From Opitutaceae bacterium (GTDB lineage Bacteria; Verrucomicrobiota; Verrucomicrobiia; Opitutales; Opitutaceae), in contig JADJTK010000052.1 in the NCBI GenBank assembly GCA_016711225.1, positions 496,001 to 560,000 on the forward strand: a stretch of DNA of 64,000 bases. Reading direction: 5' to 3'. Within the stretch, counting starts at the first letter, position 1, and each line of letters begins with the position of its first letter. Below are positions 17,073-26,909 of the stretch, piece after piece. The translations under genes were made by a program, and so were the position numbers. The notes under the pieces were generated by a model that was given only the letters and a program-made list of their open reading frames with translations, was not told the DNA's origin and did not search any database.

Positions 17073-17237
17073 GGGGCGTTGGCGGCGACGATCCGTGGTG
17101 CGCTCAGCACCGTCAATGAAAACCTGGGATCCATGGATCGGTCGCGGGCGTGTGCTCTCCGGGCACGGGCATTCAGCCGAACCGAATCCGGATTACCGGC
17201 TCGCCAGCGTCGTCGCCATTCCCACGATGCAGCGGCC

Positions 17238-18389
17238 ATGTCGCTCCCGAAGGTTTACCTTCCGCACCCCTTTTCGACCCCTGCTGCCCTTCTGGTGTTG
17301 CTTGCCCTCGGCGCCGTGTCGGGGCGGGCGGAAACCGCCACCCCCGCCATGACCGCCTCCTCTCTCATCGCCTCCCCGCGCGATCCGCGCATCCAGTACA
17401 TGGGCCGTGTCGCCTTCGCGGGCGAGGCCGAGGCGAAGCTCGGCTTCCCGGGGGTGATGATCCGCTTTGCCTACCGCGGCTCTGCGCCGACGGTCCTGCT
17501 GGGCGGGAGCTCGGCGTACTGTGCGTTCAGCCTATCGATCAACGGCTGGGAGCCGGCCGTGGTCCGCCTGCCGGAGGGCCGCAGCGAGCTGCCGCTGCCG
17601 TCCGGTCCGGCGCCGGCTAGCGGCTGGGTGGTCGAGTTGACGCGCCGCAACGAGAGCTGGCAGGGCGTGGCGTCGTTCTTCGGGCTCGCGCTGCCGGCCG
17701 GCTGCGAGCTGGTGGCCCCGCCGGCCTTGCCCACGCGCAAGCTCATGTTCATCGGCGACTCGATCACCTGCGGCGAGGCGATCGACCGCTTGCCTCCCGA
17801 GCTCGACAACACTTCGCGCATGGCGAACGCCCCGCGCTCCTACGGCATGCTGCTCGCTCGCCAGCTGCAGGCGCAGGTGCATCTGGTCAGTTACGGCGGT
17901 CGCGGCGTGTTGCGCGATTGGCAGGGCAAGATGGACACCAACAATGCCCGCGACTTCTTCCCGCTCGCGCTGCCCGACGATCCGGCGGCGAGGTGGGACC
18001 ATAGCCAGTATCAGCCCGACGCGATCGTGGTTGCGCTGGGTCAGAACGACCTGAACGCGGGGCTCATCGACGAGCCGGTATTCACGGCGGCTTTCGCGGC
18101 CCTGCTGGGGGATCTCCGCCGGGCGCATCCGGGGGCGGCCGTGCTCTTCACCGAGAGCCCGATGCGCAGCGAGGACCCGGCGACCGAGGACGGCCGGAAG
18201 CGCGAGTTCCAGCGCCGTTGCCTGCGCACGGTGATTGCGGCCGCCCACGCCGCCGGCGACTCGCGCGTGGCCTTCGCTCCGCTGCACCAGTATTCGGGTA
18301 CGCCGACGAATGCCCACCCAGTGGCCTTCCAGCACGAGCAGATGGCTGCCGAGTTGAGCGGGCCGTTGCGCGAATTGGCGAGCTGGTGA
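17238..18389 (+). CDS. CE2-type SGNH carbohydrate esterase
   Basis: 383 residues from ATG 17238; upstream in-frame codons are not needed for the signal peptide (PFSTPAALLVLLALGAVSGRAE). An N-terminal jelly-roll part (GRVAFAGEAEAKLGFPG) precedes the SGNH hydrolase domain with Ser175 in FIGDSITCGEA, the LGQNDL block and the catalytic His in NAHP near the C-terminus. The order of domains fits carbohydrate esterase family 2, which deacetylates xylan, glucomannan or oligosaccharides. It is divergent from the GH43 unit and lies 233 bp upstream of the GH3 operon. Confidence 0.86.
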   Translation: MSLPKVYLPHPFSTPAALLVLLALGAVSGRAETATPAMTASSLIASPRDPRIQYMGRVAFAGEAEAKLGFPGVMIRFAYRGSAPTVLLGGSSAYCAFSLSINGWEPAVVRLPEGRSELPLPSGPAPASGWVVELTRRNESWQGVASFFGLALPAGCELVAPPALPTRKLMFIGDSITCGEAIDRLPPELDNTSRMANAPRSYGMLLARQLQAQVHLVSYGGRGVLRDWQGKMDTNNARDFFPLALPDDPAARWDHSQYQPDAIVVALGQNDLNAGLIDEPVFTAAFAALLGDLRRAHPGAAVLFTESPMRSEDPATEDGRKREFQRRCLRTVIAAAHAAGDSRVAFAPLHQYSGTPTNAHPVAFQHEQMAAELSGPLRELASW

Positions 18390-18622
18390 CGGCCGCAGGA
18401 CGGCGGCTCCCAGGATGAGAGTTGAGTGCTGAAGGCGGAGCGGCGGTGGTCTCGCCTGCAGCCCGGCGCGCCGCAAGGGCTGAAGCCGCGTGCCACGGCC
18501 CGCGTGCGCCCCGTCCCCGCCCCGCATTAACCCTGCACTGCATCGCGGGTGCGGGATTTGATTTCATTTGGCCGGAGGACGGACCGAAGCAGAGACTCAC
18601 GCTCCGCTGGCCTCTTCCCCAA

Positions 18623-20878
18623 ATGAAATTCCTCCCCGCCCTCACCCTCTCGATCGCCCTCTGCTGCCCCGCCTTGCGCGCGCAGGAGGCGGCGAAAGCC
18701 CGCTATCTTGATCCCGCGGTGTCGGTCGACGAGCGCGTGGAGGACCTGCTGCCGCGTCTCACGCTCGAGGAAAAGCTCGGTCTGATTCACGCCGACTCGA
18801 AGTTCAGCACCGCCGGCGTGCCGCGGCTGGGGATCCCCAAGATGTGGATGTCCGACGGTCCCCACGGGGTGCGCGAGGAGATCAGCCTCAACAGCTGGCG
18901 CCCGGCCGGCCGTACCGACGACTTTGTCACTTGGATGCCGGCTTCGATCCTGCTGGCTTCCACCTGGAATCCCGAGCTCGGCATGGCTTACGGAGGCGTG
19001 ATCGCCGACGAGGCCCGCATGCGCAACAAGCACATCATGCTCGGGCCGGGCGTGAACATCCAACGCACCCCCCTTAATGGCCGCACGTTCGAATACCTCG
19101 GTGAGGATCCGTGGCTGGCCTCCCGGATGGCCATCGGCACGATCCGCGGCATGCAGGCCGGCGATGTGGCGGCCTGCGTGAAGCATTTCGCCGTCAACAA
19201 CCAGGAGGTGGAGCGGGGGCGGGTGAATGTCGAAGTCGACGAGCGTACGCTGCGCGAGATCTATCTGCCGGCCTTCGAGGCGGCGGTGCGCGAGGCCGGG
19301 GTGTTGTCGTTCATGGGCGCCTACAACAAGTTCCGTGGCCAGCACTGCTGCCACAACGATTACCTCCTCAACAAGGTGTTGAAGGACGAATGGGGTTTCC
19401 GCGGACTGGTCATGTCCGACTGGGGTGGCACCCACACCACCGACGAGGCGGTGCGGGCGGGGCTCGACCTTGAGATGGGGTCGCGTGGCGCCTACGACGA
19501 CTACAAGCTGGCCCGCTCCTTCCGCGAGGGGATCGAGCGCGGTGAGTACCCGATGGCCCTGCTCGACGACAAGGTGCGCCGCTGCCTACGCGTGCTCTTT
19601 GCCATCAAGGGCGTCGACGGGCGCCCAGCCGGCTCGCAGAACACCCGCGCCCACCAGGCCACCGCCCGCAAGGTGGCCGAGGAGGGCATGGTCCTGTTGA
19701 AGAACGCCAACGCGCTGCTCCCGCTCGACCTCACCAAGATCAAGCGCATCGCCGTGATCGGCGACAATGCCGTGCGCACCCAGGCCCACGGGGGCCAGAG
19801 CTCCGAGATCAAGGCCTTCTACGAGATCACCCCGTTGGCCGGCCTGCTCGCCCACGTCGACGGCCGCGCCGATATCACCCACTCGCTCGGCGTGCTCGCG
19901 CCCAAGTATCGCCGCCTCGAGGCGTTGACGTATGATGTGACCGGTGCTGCCCAGACCAACGAGGAGCCCGCGCCCGCGCCGGAGTCGACCCTCAATCCCG
20001 CCGAGCTGGCCGACCGCGCCGTGGCCGCCGCCAAGGAGGCCGACGTGGTCATCTTCGTGGCCGGGCTCAACCATGAGCGCCACAACGATACCGAGAGCAG
20101 CGACCGTCTGTCGCTTGAGCTTCCTTACGGCCAGCCCGAGCTGATCGCCCGAATCACCGCCGTGAATCCACGCACCGTCGTGGTGCTTGTGGCCGGTTCC
20201 CCGGTGGCGATGGATCCGTGGCTGGAGAAGGTGCCCGCGGTACTCCAGGCTTGGTACGCCGGCATGGAGGGCGGCAACGTCCTCGCGTCCATTCTCTTCG
20301 GCGACATCAACCCCTCCGGCCGTCTGCCCTGTACCTTTCCGCGCAAGCTCACCGACAACCCCGCTCACGCCTCCGGCCTCGCCCGACACTATCCCGGTGA
20401 AGCGGGTACTGTGCACTACGACGAGGGGCTCCTTGTGGGCTACCGCTGGAACGACGCCAAGAACGTCGAGCCGCTCTTCCCCTTCGGCTACGGCCTGAGC
20501 TACACCACCTTCGACTACAGCGGCCTCAAGATCGCCGCTGGCGGCGATGCGGGCGCGCTCGCCACCGTCGAGCTTGAAGTATCCAACACCGGTGCCCGCG
20601 CCGGCGCCGAGGTCGTGCAGGTCTACCTCGAGCCGGTCGCCCCCGCCGTGCCCCGCCCCGTGCAGGAGTTGAAGGGGTTCGCCAAGGTTCTCCTCCAGCC
20701 TGGCGAGAAGCGCACGGTGCGCATCCCTCTCGGGGCGCGGGCGTTTTCCTACTACTCGGTGGAGCGCAAGGCCTGGGTGGCCGACGCCGGCGAGTACCGC
20801 ATCAACGTCGGCCATTCCTCGCGTGAGTTGAAGGTGCGTGGTGCCTTCAAGCTGACGACGGCAGTTGAAACCCGCTGA
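18623..20878 (+). CDS. Secreted GH3 beta-glucosidase/beta-xylosidase
   Basis: 751 residues from ATG 18623, with signal peptide MKFLPALTLSIALCCPALRA. Domain one is the TIM barrel (KMWMSDGPHGVR, KHFAVNNQE) with the nucleophile Asp266 in LVMSDWGG. Domain two is the alpha/beta sandwich (MVLLKNANALLPL). The C-terminal fibronectin III-like domain (FPFGYGLSYTTFDY, EVSNTGARAGAEVVQVY) is complete. GH3 enzymes trim beta-linked glucose or xylose from oligosaccharides in the periplasm. It starts an apparent operon: 33 bp to the ThuA-like gene, then GH9 and an unknown secreted protein. In a xyloglucan-type pathway it would remove exposed glucosyl units. Confidence 0.95.
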   Translation: MKFLPALTLSIALCCPALRAQEAAKARYLDPAVSVDERVEDLLPRLTLEEKLGLIHADSKFSTAGVPRLGIPKMWMSDGPHGVREEISLNSWRPAGRTDDFVTWMPASILLASTWNPELGMAYGGVIADEARMRNKHIMLGPGVNIQRTPLNGRTFEYLGEDPWLASRMAIGTIRGMQAGDVAACVKHFAVNNQEVERGRVNVEVDERTLREIYLPAFEAAVREAGVLSFMGAYNKFRGQHCCHNDYLLNKVLKDEWGFRGLVMSDWGGTHTTDEAVRAGLDLEMGSRGAYDDYKLARSFREGIERGEYPMALLDDKVRRCLRVLFAIKGVDGRPAGSQNTRAHQATARKVAEEGMVLLKNANALLPLDLTKIKRIAVIGDNAVRTQAHGGQSSEIKAFYEITPLAGLLAHVDGRADITHSLGVLAPKYRRLEALTYDVTGAAQTNEEPAPAPESTLNPAELADRAVAAAKEADVVIFVAGLNHERHNDTESSDRLSLELPYGQPELIARITAVNPRTVVVLVAGSPVAMDPWLEKVPAVLQAWYAGMEGGNVLASILFGDINPSGRLPCTFPRKLTDNPAHASGLARHYPGEAGTVHYDEGLLVGYRWNDAKNVEPLFPFGYGLSYTTFDYSGLKIAAGGDAGALATVELEVSNTGARAGAEVVQVYLEPVAPAVPRPVQELKGFAKVLLQPGEKRTVRIPLGARAFSYYSVERKAWVADAGEYRINVGHSSRELKVRGAFKLTTAVETR

Positions 20879-20911
20879 GCCCCGCGCACGGTTCGGCACT
20901 CGCCCCCCTCA

Positions 20912-21625
20912 ATGAAGCGTCTCCTTCTCCAGACCGGCGGCCCCTGGCATCCCGTCGAGGCCCAGGCCGCGCTCATCCGCTCGTGGTTGCCCGAGGATTG
21001 GCGATTGGAGACGGCGTTTGGCAACGACGCGCTCGACCGGCTCGACCAGGCCGACCTCTATATCGCCGCCGGCATGCTCTGGCCCGAGCTCGACCGGCCG
21101 CTGCCCGACATGGCGTGGACCCTCGCCGGCATCGCGGCGCATCCGTACGTGCGCCCAAGCGAGGCGCAGCGCGCGAAGTTTCGCGCTTACGTCGCCTCCG
21201 GCCGGCCGACCTTGGCCTTCCATGGCGGCATCCTTTGTTACGAGGACTGGGCCGAGTATGGCCAGCTGCTCGGGTTCCGCTGGCACTGGGGCTACACCGG
21301 TCATTCGAAGTATGAGAAGTTTAAGGTTGGCGTGGCGACGGATTCGCATCCGGTCGTCGCCGGGGTGCGCGACTTCGAGGTGACCGACGAGTTGTATTTC
21401 AATGTCGTGCTCCCGCCGCTCCTGCCGGTGCGGGTGCACGCGAAGGCGCACTTCGCCGAGTGGGTCGATTTCCCGATGGTGCTTACCGCCGAGGGCGAGG
21501 CCGGGCGCATCGCCGGCGCGGGCCGCACCGCCTATCTCGCCAACGGCCATGCGCTGCAATCGCTGGAGCCGCCGGCCATCCGCCAGCTCTGGCTCAACAC
21601 CCTGCATTGGCTGTTGCGCACCTGA
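20912..21625 (+). CDS. ThuA-like domain protein
   Basis: 237 residues with no signal peptide. The glutamine-amidotransferase-like fold of ThuA proteins is suggested by LLLQTGGPWHP at the start, LYIAAGMLW, RPTLAFHGGILCYEDW and the ending ALQSLEPPAIRQLWLNTLHWLL. ThuA domains occur beside trehalose, sugar and glycoside degradation genes, but their reaction is unsettled. Position between GH3 and GH9 in one transcription unit (33 and 43 bp gaps) ties it to oligosaccharide breakdown. Being leaderless, it should act in the cytoplasm. Confidence 0.78.
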   Translation: MKRLLLQTGGPWHPVEAQAALIRSWLPEDWRLETAFGNDALDRLDQADLYIAAGMLWPELDRPLPDMAWTLAGIAAHPYVRPSEAQRAKFRAYVASGRPTLAFHGGILCYEDWAEYGQLLGFRWHWGYTGHSKYEKFKVGVATDSHPVVAGVRDFEVTDELYFNVVLPPLLPVRVHAKAHFAEWVDFPMVLTAEGEAGRIAGAGRTAYLANGHALQSLEPPAIRQLWLNTLHWLLRT

Positions 21626-21668
21626 GCGCGCCACCGCCCCCTTTCCAGAATCCCCTCATCCCCAGTTT

Positions 21669-24224
21669 ATGAATTCCCCGTTCCTGTCCGCCACCTGCAC
21701 CGCGCTGCTTGCGGCTGCCGCGTTGTCCGCCGCCGAGCCGGCCAAGCTCACGCTCAACGACCTTGAGTACCTGGAGATGCCCGGCCTCAACGTGATGCTG
21801 GCGCACGACTACTATCCCGAGGGCCACCAGGGTGGCGTGGGCGTCATCCTCAACGGCCAACGCATCGCCACCAACGGTGACCTGCGCCTGGACCGCACCC
21901 CCGGGCAGTGGCAGCCCACCCCGGTCGTCGGCAAACGCGTGATCGACCGCGCCAGCGGCGAGGTGCGCGTGCAGTGCTCGTTTCCCGACGAGACGCGCAA
22001 CCGGAAGGGGTTCAACCCGATCGAGTACCCGGATCTGAAGTTCACCTACACGGTGCGCATCGTGCCCGAGGGCGCCGCCTTCCGCATCCTCGTCGACCTC
22101 GATGCCCCGCTGCCCGCCGAGTGGATCGGCAAGGTCGGCTTCAACTTCGAGCTCTTCCCCGGGCTGCTCTTCGGCAAGTCCTTCGCCACCGAGAGCCAGA
22201 CCGGGATCTTCCCGCTTCAGGCCAACGGCCCGGGCACGGTGGATTCCGCCGGCGAATACCAGCAGGCCTCGCTGGCCACCGGTCGCAGCCTCGCCATCGC
22301 GCCGGAGAACGATGCGCTGCGCATGACCATCCGTAACGACGATGGCGGCACGCTCGAGCTTGTCGACGGTCGCGCGCAGCACAGCAACGGTTGGTTCGTC
22401 GTCCGCTCCACCATCGCCGCCGGCGCCACCAAAAGCGCGATCAACTGGCTGGTTTCCCCCCACGCGCTGCCCGGTTTCCAGTCCGCCCCGGTCGTGCAGG
22501 TGTCGCAGGTCGGCTACCATCCCGCCCAGCAGAAGTGGGCCACAATCGAACTTGATCGTAGCGATGCGCGCCGCTTCCCCATCGTAGTTTCCCGCATCGG
22601 AGCCGACGGCAAACTCGAGAAGGCGTTCGAGGCCAAGGGCGAGGAGTGGGGGCACTTCCTGCGTTATCACTACCTGCGCCTCGACTTCACCGCACTCACC
22701 GCGCCCGGCATGTACGTGGTGAGCTATGGCGACGTGCGTTCGAACCCCTTCAAGATTGGCGCCGATGTTTACGGCCGCCACGTCTGGCAGCCCACGCTCG
22801 AATACTTCCTGCCGATCCAGATGTGCCATATGCGCATCAACGACCGCTATCGCGTGTGGCACGGCAGCTGCCACCTCGACGACGCCCGCATGGCGCCGGT
22901 GGGCTTCACGCACTTCGACGGCTATGCTCAGGGCCCGTCCACGCTCTGCAAGTACCAGCCGGGCGAGCCTGTGCCCGGTCTCAACCGCGGCGGCTGGCAT
23001 GATGCCGGCGACGACGACCTGCGCGTCGAGTCGCAGATCGAGACCGTCTACGGCCTCGCGCTCGCCTACGAGAGTTTCGGCGTCGACTACGACGGGACCA
23101 CGATCGACCAGGCCCACCGCGTGGTCGAGATCCAGCGCCCCGACGGCCAGCCGGACATGATCCAGCAGATGGAGCACGGCCTGCTCACCGTGCTCGGCGG
23201 CTACCGCTCGTTGGGGCGGTTCTACCGCGGCATCATCGTGCCGACCAAGCGCCAATACGTGCATCTTGGGGAATTCAGCATGCAGACGGACAACGTCGTC
23301 TTCGACCCGAAGACCGCCCCCTCCACCCCGCTGCCGATCGACGGCGGGGTCGTCGGTTCGCCCGACGACCGTTGGGTTTTCACTGAGAACAACCCCTTCC
23401 GTGAGCTTAACACCGGCGCCGGCCTGGCCGCCGCCGCCCGCGCCCTGAAGGTCGCCAATGCCGAGTTGGCTGCCGAGTGCCTGCAGGTTGCCGAGACGAT
23501 GTGGAAGATCACCGACGAGACCAAGGGCGCGACCGAGCCGTGGATGAAGAACGCCCCGAGCCCGCGTATCACCCTCGCCGTCGAGCTGCTGCTCACCACC
23601 GGGAAGCGAGCCTACGCCGACTATCTGCTCTCCCAGCGCGGCAAGATCTGCGACAATATCCGCGGCAAGGACACTCGCCCGCGCACCCCGCGCGTCGGCT
23701 GGATCGTGGGCCGGGCGCTCATCGCCATCGGCGACGCGTCGTTCACCCGCGAGGTGACCGACGCTGTGAAGGCCTACCGCTCCGAGGTTGAGGCGCTCGA
23801 GAAGAAGACCCCGTACGGCGTGCCCTACGAGCCGGACATCTGGGGCGCCGGATGGCAGATCCAGGGCTTCGGCATGGAACAGTATTACCTGCACCGTTGC
23901 TTTCCGGAGATCTTCCCGCGCGAGGCGATGCTGCACGCCCTCAACTTCATCCTCGGCTGCCACCCCGGTTCAAATACAGCCTCCTTCGCTTCCGGCGTGG
24001 GCGCGAAGTCGGCCACCGTGGCCTATGGCTTCAATCGCGCCGACTGGGCGTACTTGCCCGGCGGCAGCGTGTCGGGCACGGCGCTCATCCGACCCGACTT
24101 TCCCGAACTGCTCGAGTGGCCCTTCCTGTGGCAGCAGACCGAGTACGTGCTTGGCGGCGGCACCACCGACTACTTGTTCCTCGCCCTTGCCGCGGATCAT
24201 CTCCTCAACGAGTCCCCAAAATGA
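21669..24224 (+). CDS. Secreted GH9 endo-glucanase family enzyme
   Basis: 851 residues from ATG 21669 with signal peptide (SATCTALLAAAALSAA). About 270 N-terminal residues form a beta-sandwich without clear family. Next comes a CelD_N-like Ig domain (VVQVSQVGYHPAQQKW to SNPFKIGADVYG), then the GH9 barrel. The catalytic DAGD motif is at 445-448 in GGWHDAGDDD, and the acid is most likely the Glu of WQQTEYVLGGG near the C-terminus. GH9 enzymes cut beta-1,4-glucans, and several act on xyloglucan. The next gene overlaps its stop by an ATGA, so translation is coupled. Confidence 0.9.
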   Translation: MNSPFLSATCTALLAAAALSAAEPAKLTLNDLEYLEMPGLNVMLAHDYYPEGHQGGVGVILNGQRIATNGDLRLDRTPGQWQPTPVVGKRVIDRASGEVRVQCSFPDETRNRKGFNPIEYPDLKFTYTVRIVPEGAAFRILVDLDAPLPAEWIGKVGFNFELFPGLLFGKSFATESQTGIFPLQANGPGTVDSAGEYQQASLATGRSLAIAPENDALRMTIRNDDGGTLELVDGRAQHSNGWFVVRSTIAAGATKSAINWLVSPHALPGFQSAPVVQVSQVGYHPAQQKWATIELDRSDARRFPIVVSRIGADGKLEKAFEAKGEEWGHFLRYHYLRLDFTALTAPGMYVVSYGDVRSNPFKIGADVYGRHVWQPTLEYFLPIQMCHMRINDRYRVWHGSCHLDDARMAPVGFTHFDGYAQGPSTLCKYQPGEPVPGLNRGGWHDAGDDDLRVESQIETVYGLALAYESFGVDYDGTTIDQAHRVVEIQRPDGQPDMIQQMEHGLLTVLGGYRSLGRFYRGIIVPTKRQYVHLGEFSMQTDNVVFDPKTAPSTPLPIDGGVVGSPDDRWVFTENNPFRELNTGAGLAAAARALKVANAELAAECLQVAETMWKITDETKGATEPWMKNAPSPRITLAVELLLTTGKRAYADYLLSQRGKICDNIRGKDTRPRTPRVGWIVGRALIAIGDASFTREVTDAVKAYRSEVEALEKKTPYGVPYEPDIWGAGWQIQGFGMEQYYLHRCFPEIFPREAMLHALNFILGCHPGSNTASFASGVGAKSATVAYGFNRADWAYLPGGSVSGTALIRPDFPELLEWPFLWQQTEYVLGGGTTDYLFLALAADHLLNESPK

Positions 24225-25141
24225 AGACCGAGCTCGCTTTCCTCGGGTGCCTGGCGTTGGCCGCGTGCCTAGCCCATGTCGCCGTGCAGCCCGCCCGGGC
24301 GGCCGCCGCCGTCTGGGGCACCACCACTTGGCGGGGGGAGCGGGCCTATGCACTCAGCAATGGGAGCTGGCGCGCCATCGTCTCCGTCGATCGGGGGCGG
24401 TTGGTCCATTTCGGGCCGGCCGCCGCCGAGAAGAATCTGCTCTTCGAGACTTCCTCGCGGGATAACCCGTTCAGTTGGGGCGGCCATCGCGTGTGGCTGG
24501 GGCCGCAAGCGCTCTGGGGCTGGCCGCCGCCCGACGCCTGGGAGCGCGCCGCTGCCGAGCAAGTGCGGGTGGCCGGCGACCGGCTTGAGCTGCTCATGCC
24601 CGATGCCGGTCGCGGTTTTCCAAGGATGACGCGCATCTATGAACCCGCCGGCGACCGCCTTGCCTGTCGCATCGCGGTCGCGGGTGGTACCCAGGCCGTG
24701 CAGGTGATGCAGGTCCTGCAGACCCCGCAGGCGACCACGGTCGACCTCCGGCCGGCGCCGAGTGCGCAGTGGCCGCGTGGGTACTTCCGTTGCGGCGGGG
24801 AGGTCGGCCCGTCGATGCAGCCCGAGTTCGCCCTGCCGGCCGGGGTGGAGGAGACCCCTGGCAAGGTACGCATCCGCTTTGCTGGCAAGTCCGACAAGTT
24901 GGCCTTCCCGCCGCAGACCCTCACGGCTCAGGTGGCCGGGACGAAGTTGACGATGGCCTTTGGCGAAAGCCGCGGGGCCGAGCTGGCCGCCCCCGACGGA
25001 GGCTTCTACACCCAGGTGTATATTGGCCACCCAGGGGCGCCGGTAGTGGAGATCGAGCAGCTCTCGCCGCAGTGGCAGGCGGGCGAGGCGGGTGAGTTTT
25101 CGATGTACCTCGAGGTCGTGCCCGGGCCTGCGAAGCCGTAA
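24221..25141 (+). CDS. Secreted protein of unknown function (mutarotase-like, tentative)
   Basis: 306 residues whose ATG overlaps the GH9 stop codon (ATGA). A signal peptide (LAFLGCLALAACLAHVAVQPARAAA) leads to an all-beta protein: RAIVSVDRGRLVHFGP, the Trp-rich GGHRVWLGPQALWGWPPPDAW, and a C-terminal ELSPQW-like strand region. The layout recalls aldose-epimerase-like DUF4380 proteins, which share the galactose mutarotase fold, but no catalytic residues can be assigned. Coupling to GH9 suggests it handles or binds the released sugars. Confidence 0.65.
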   Translation: MKTELAFLGCLALAACLAHVAVQPARAAAAVWGTTTWRGERAYALSNGSWRAIVSVDRGRLVHFGPAAAEKNLLFETSSRDNPFSWGGHRVWLGPQALWGWPPPDAWERAAAEQVRVAGDRLELLMPDAGRGFPRMTRIYEPAGDRLACRIAVAGGTQAVQVMQVLQTPQATTVDLRPAPSAQWPRGYFRCGGEVGPSMQPEFALPAGVEETPGKVRIRFAGKSDKLAFPPQTLTAQVAGTKLTMAFGESRGAELAAPDGGFYTQVYIGHPGAPVVEIEQLSPQWQAGEAGEFSMYLEVVPGPAKP

Positions 25142-25311
25142 GGCCAGATACCCGACTGGTCCACCACTGGCCAAGCGGCCGGGCGTGGCGTGGCGGTTGA
25201 ACGGTTTCGGAAGCGCAGTTTGTGGAGGCTTAGGGCCGATCCGGGAGAGGAAACCCGACGGTCTGCACGCGGGCTTGGCACACTCGGGCGAAGTGCGCAG
25301 CCTCGGAGCCG

Positions 25312-26637
25312 ATGGACTACGAGATTGTCTGGCCGGCCTGGTTGATCGCAACGCCCCTGACCCTGCTGTTCCTCTGGCTGGCCCTGCGCGGTGGGCGCCG
25401 GCTGCGACTGCTGATGGATACGCCGACCTCGAAGGCGCGCGGGGTGTTCATCGGGCAGGTGGAGTTGGCCGGGAAGGCCGTGGTCGCCACGCCGGTGCGG
25501 AGCTATCTGGGCGGCTGTGTATGCGTCTGGTATTCCTATACGGTGGATGAACAGTGGGAGCGCTGGGAAACGGAGACTACCACCGACAGCAAGGGCCGTT
25601 CGCAGACGCGCCGGGTACGCAAGACCGGTTGGTCGACCGTGGCCGCGGGGGGAGAGGCCCCTGATTTCTATGTGGAGGACGAGACTGGGGCGGTGCGGGT
25701 GCGCCCGGAGGGGGCCGAGGTGGAGCCGCAGGAGGTCTTCGCCCAGACGGTTGGCCGGAGCGACGCGCTCTACTACGGCAAGGGCCCGGCCGGGGGCGTG
25801 AGCGATTCGACGGGGCGGCGGCGGTTTGTGGAGAAGGCGCTCCCGCTGGGCTGCCCGGTCTTTGTCGCCGGACGGGCGCGGGAGCGTGAGGATGCGGTGG
25901 CTGCGGAGATCGCCGCCGATGCGGAGGAGCATCTCTTCTTGATCAGCTGCCGAGGGGAGGAGCGCGTCCAGCGCAGTTACCGTCGGCAGTTCTGGGGTTT
26001 CGGGGTGGCGTTGCTGGTACCGTGGCCAGTGGCCTGGCTGATCCAGCTTTCGGAGCTGCCGGAGGGCACCGGGCCGCTGTGGCCGCTGGCTGCGCTGGTG
26101 GCCCTGCCCGGGGCGGGGTGGCTGTTCGGCTGGCTGTGGACGACGTTCAACAGCTTGGTGCAGCTGCGCAATCGCACCGCCCAAGCCTGGTCGCTGGTTG
26201 AGGTGCAGCTCAAACGGCGCGCCGACCTAATCCCGCCGTTGGTGGCGGTGGTCGGCGGCCTGCGCGACCACGAACGCCACGTGCAGGCCGAGCTGGCGGC
26301 GTTGCGCACCCAGACGATGGCGACGCCAGTGGGGCAGGCCGGCCCGGATTTCGCCGGCACAGCGGAGGCGGTGCGGGCGGTGGGGGAGCGGTACCCGGCG
26401 CTCAAGACCGACGTGGCCTTCGTCGGGCTGCAACGCGAACTCTCCGACACCGAGACGCGCGTGGCCCTTGCTCGGGACTATTTTAATACGATAGCGACCC
26501 ATCTGAACACCCGGCTGGAGCTCATGCCCGACCGCTGGGTGGCCACGCTGGCGGGGTTGCGGCCGCGGGTGTTGTGGGCACCGGAGAGCTTCGAGCGGGC
26601 GGCGGTGGGGGTGGGGGCGGTGAACAGTGGCCAGTGA
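25312..26637 (+). CDS. GIDE domain-LemA domain fusion membrane protein
   Basis: 441 residues. A membrane segment at about 8-25 is followed by a GIDE-type region at about 30-215: SKARGVFIGQVELAGKAV, then WYSYTVDEQW and FYVEDETGAVRVRPEGAEV. GIDE is the membrane-proximal domain of the mitochondrial E3 ligase MUL1 and also occurs in bacteria, without the RING finger. Two membrane segments at about 225-275 lead to a LemA domain (LWTTFNSLVQLRNRTAQAWSLVEVQLKRRADLIPPL to FNTIATHLNTRLELMP). LemA proteins are membrane anchors of unclear role. The RING is absent here, so ligase activity is not implied. Function unknown. Confidence 0.8.
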   Translation: MDYEIVWPAWLIATPLTLLFLWLALRGGRRLRLLMDTPTSKARGVFIGQVELAGKAVVATPVRSYLGGCVCVWYSYTVDEQWERWETETTTDSKGRSQTRRVRKTGWSTVAAGGEAPDFYVEDETGAVRVRPEGAEVEPQEVFAQTVGRSDALYYGKGPAGGVSDSTGRRRFVEKALPLGCPVFVAGRAREREDAVAAEIAADAEEHLFLISCRGEERVQRSYRRQFWGFGVALLVPWPVAWLIQLSELPEGTGPLWPLAALVALPGAGWLFGWLWTTFNSLVQLRNRTAQAWSLVEVQLKRRADLIPPLVAVVGGLRDHERHVQAELAALRTQTMATPVGQAGPDFAGTAEAVRAVGERYPALKTDVAFVGLQRELSDTETRVALARDYFNTIATHLNTRLELMPDRWVATLAGLRPRVLWAPESFERAAVGVGAVNSGQ

Positions 26638-26909
26638 GCGGCGGCCGGTGGCCGGGGAGCCGTGGCGGGCAAGCGGGGCGCGATTGGGAGGACGGGGCGC
26701 GGGACTACGGGGCCGGGGACTCGGGCCTCGGGGGGCGTCGGGAAGACGGCGAGCGGCGGTCTTTCGGGCTCGCGGGCTCCAGGCTGGGGCAAGGGGCTCG
26801 GGGATGGGCTCGACATCCTCGCGAAGCATCGTATGCAAATAGTGAAGCGCGTGCCGGGGGAGATTCTCGGCGCTGTGCCTAGTTTGTGTTTTTGCCCAGC
26901 CCCCCGATC

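Noticed and set aside
21594..23963. 789-codon frame opposite the GH9 gene
   Set aside because: Shadow of the GH9 frame, which carries all family motifs; no domain visible in the antisense product.
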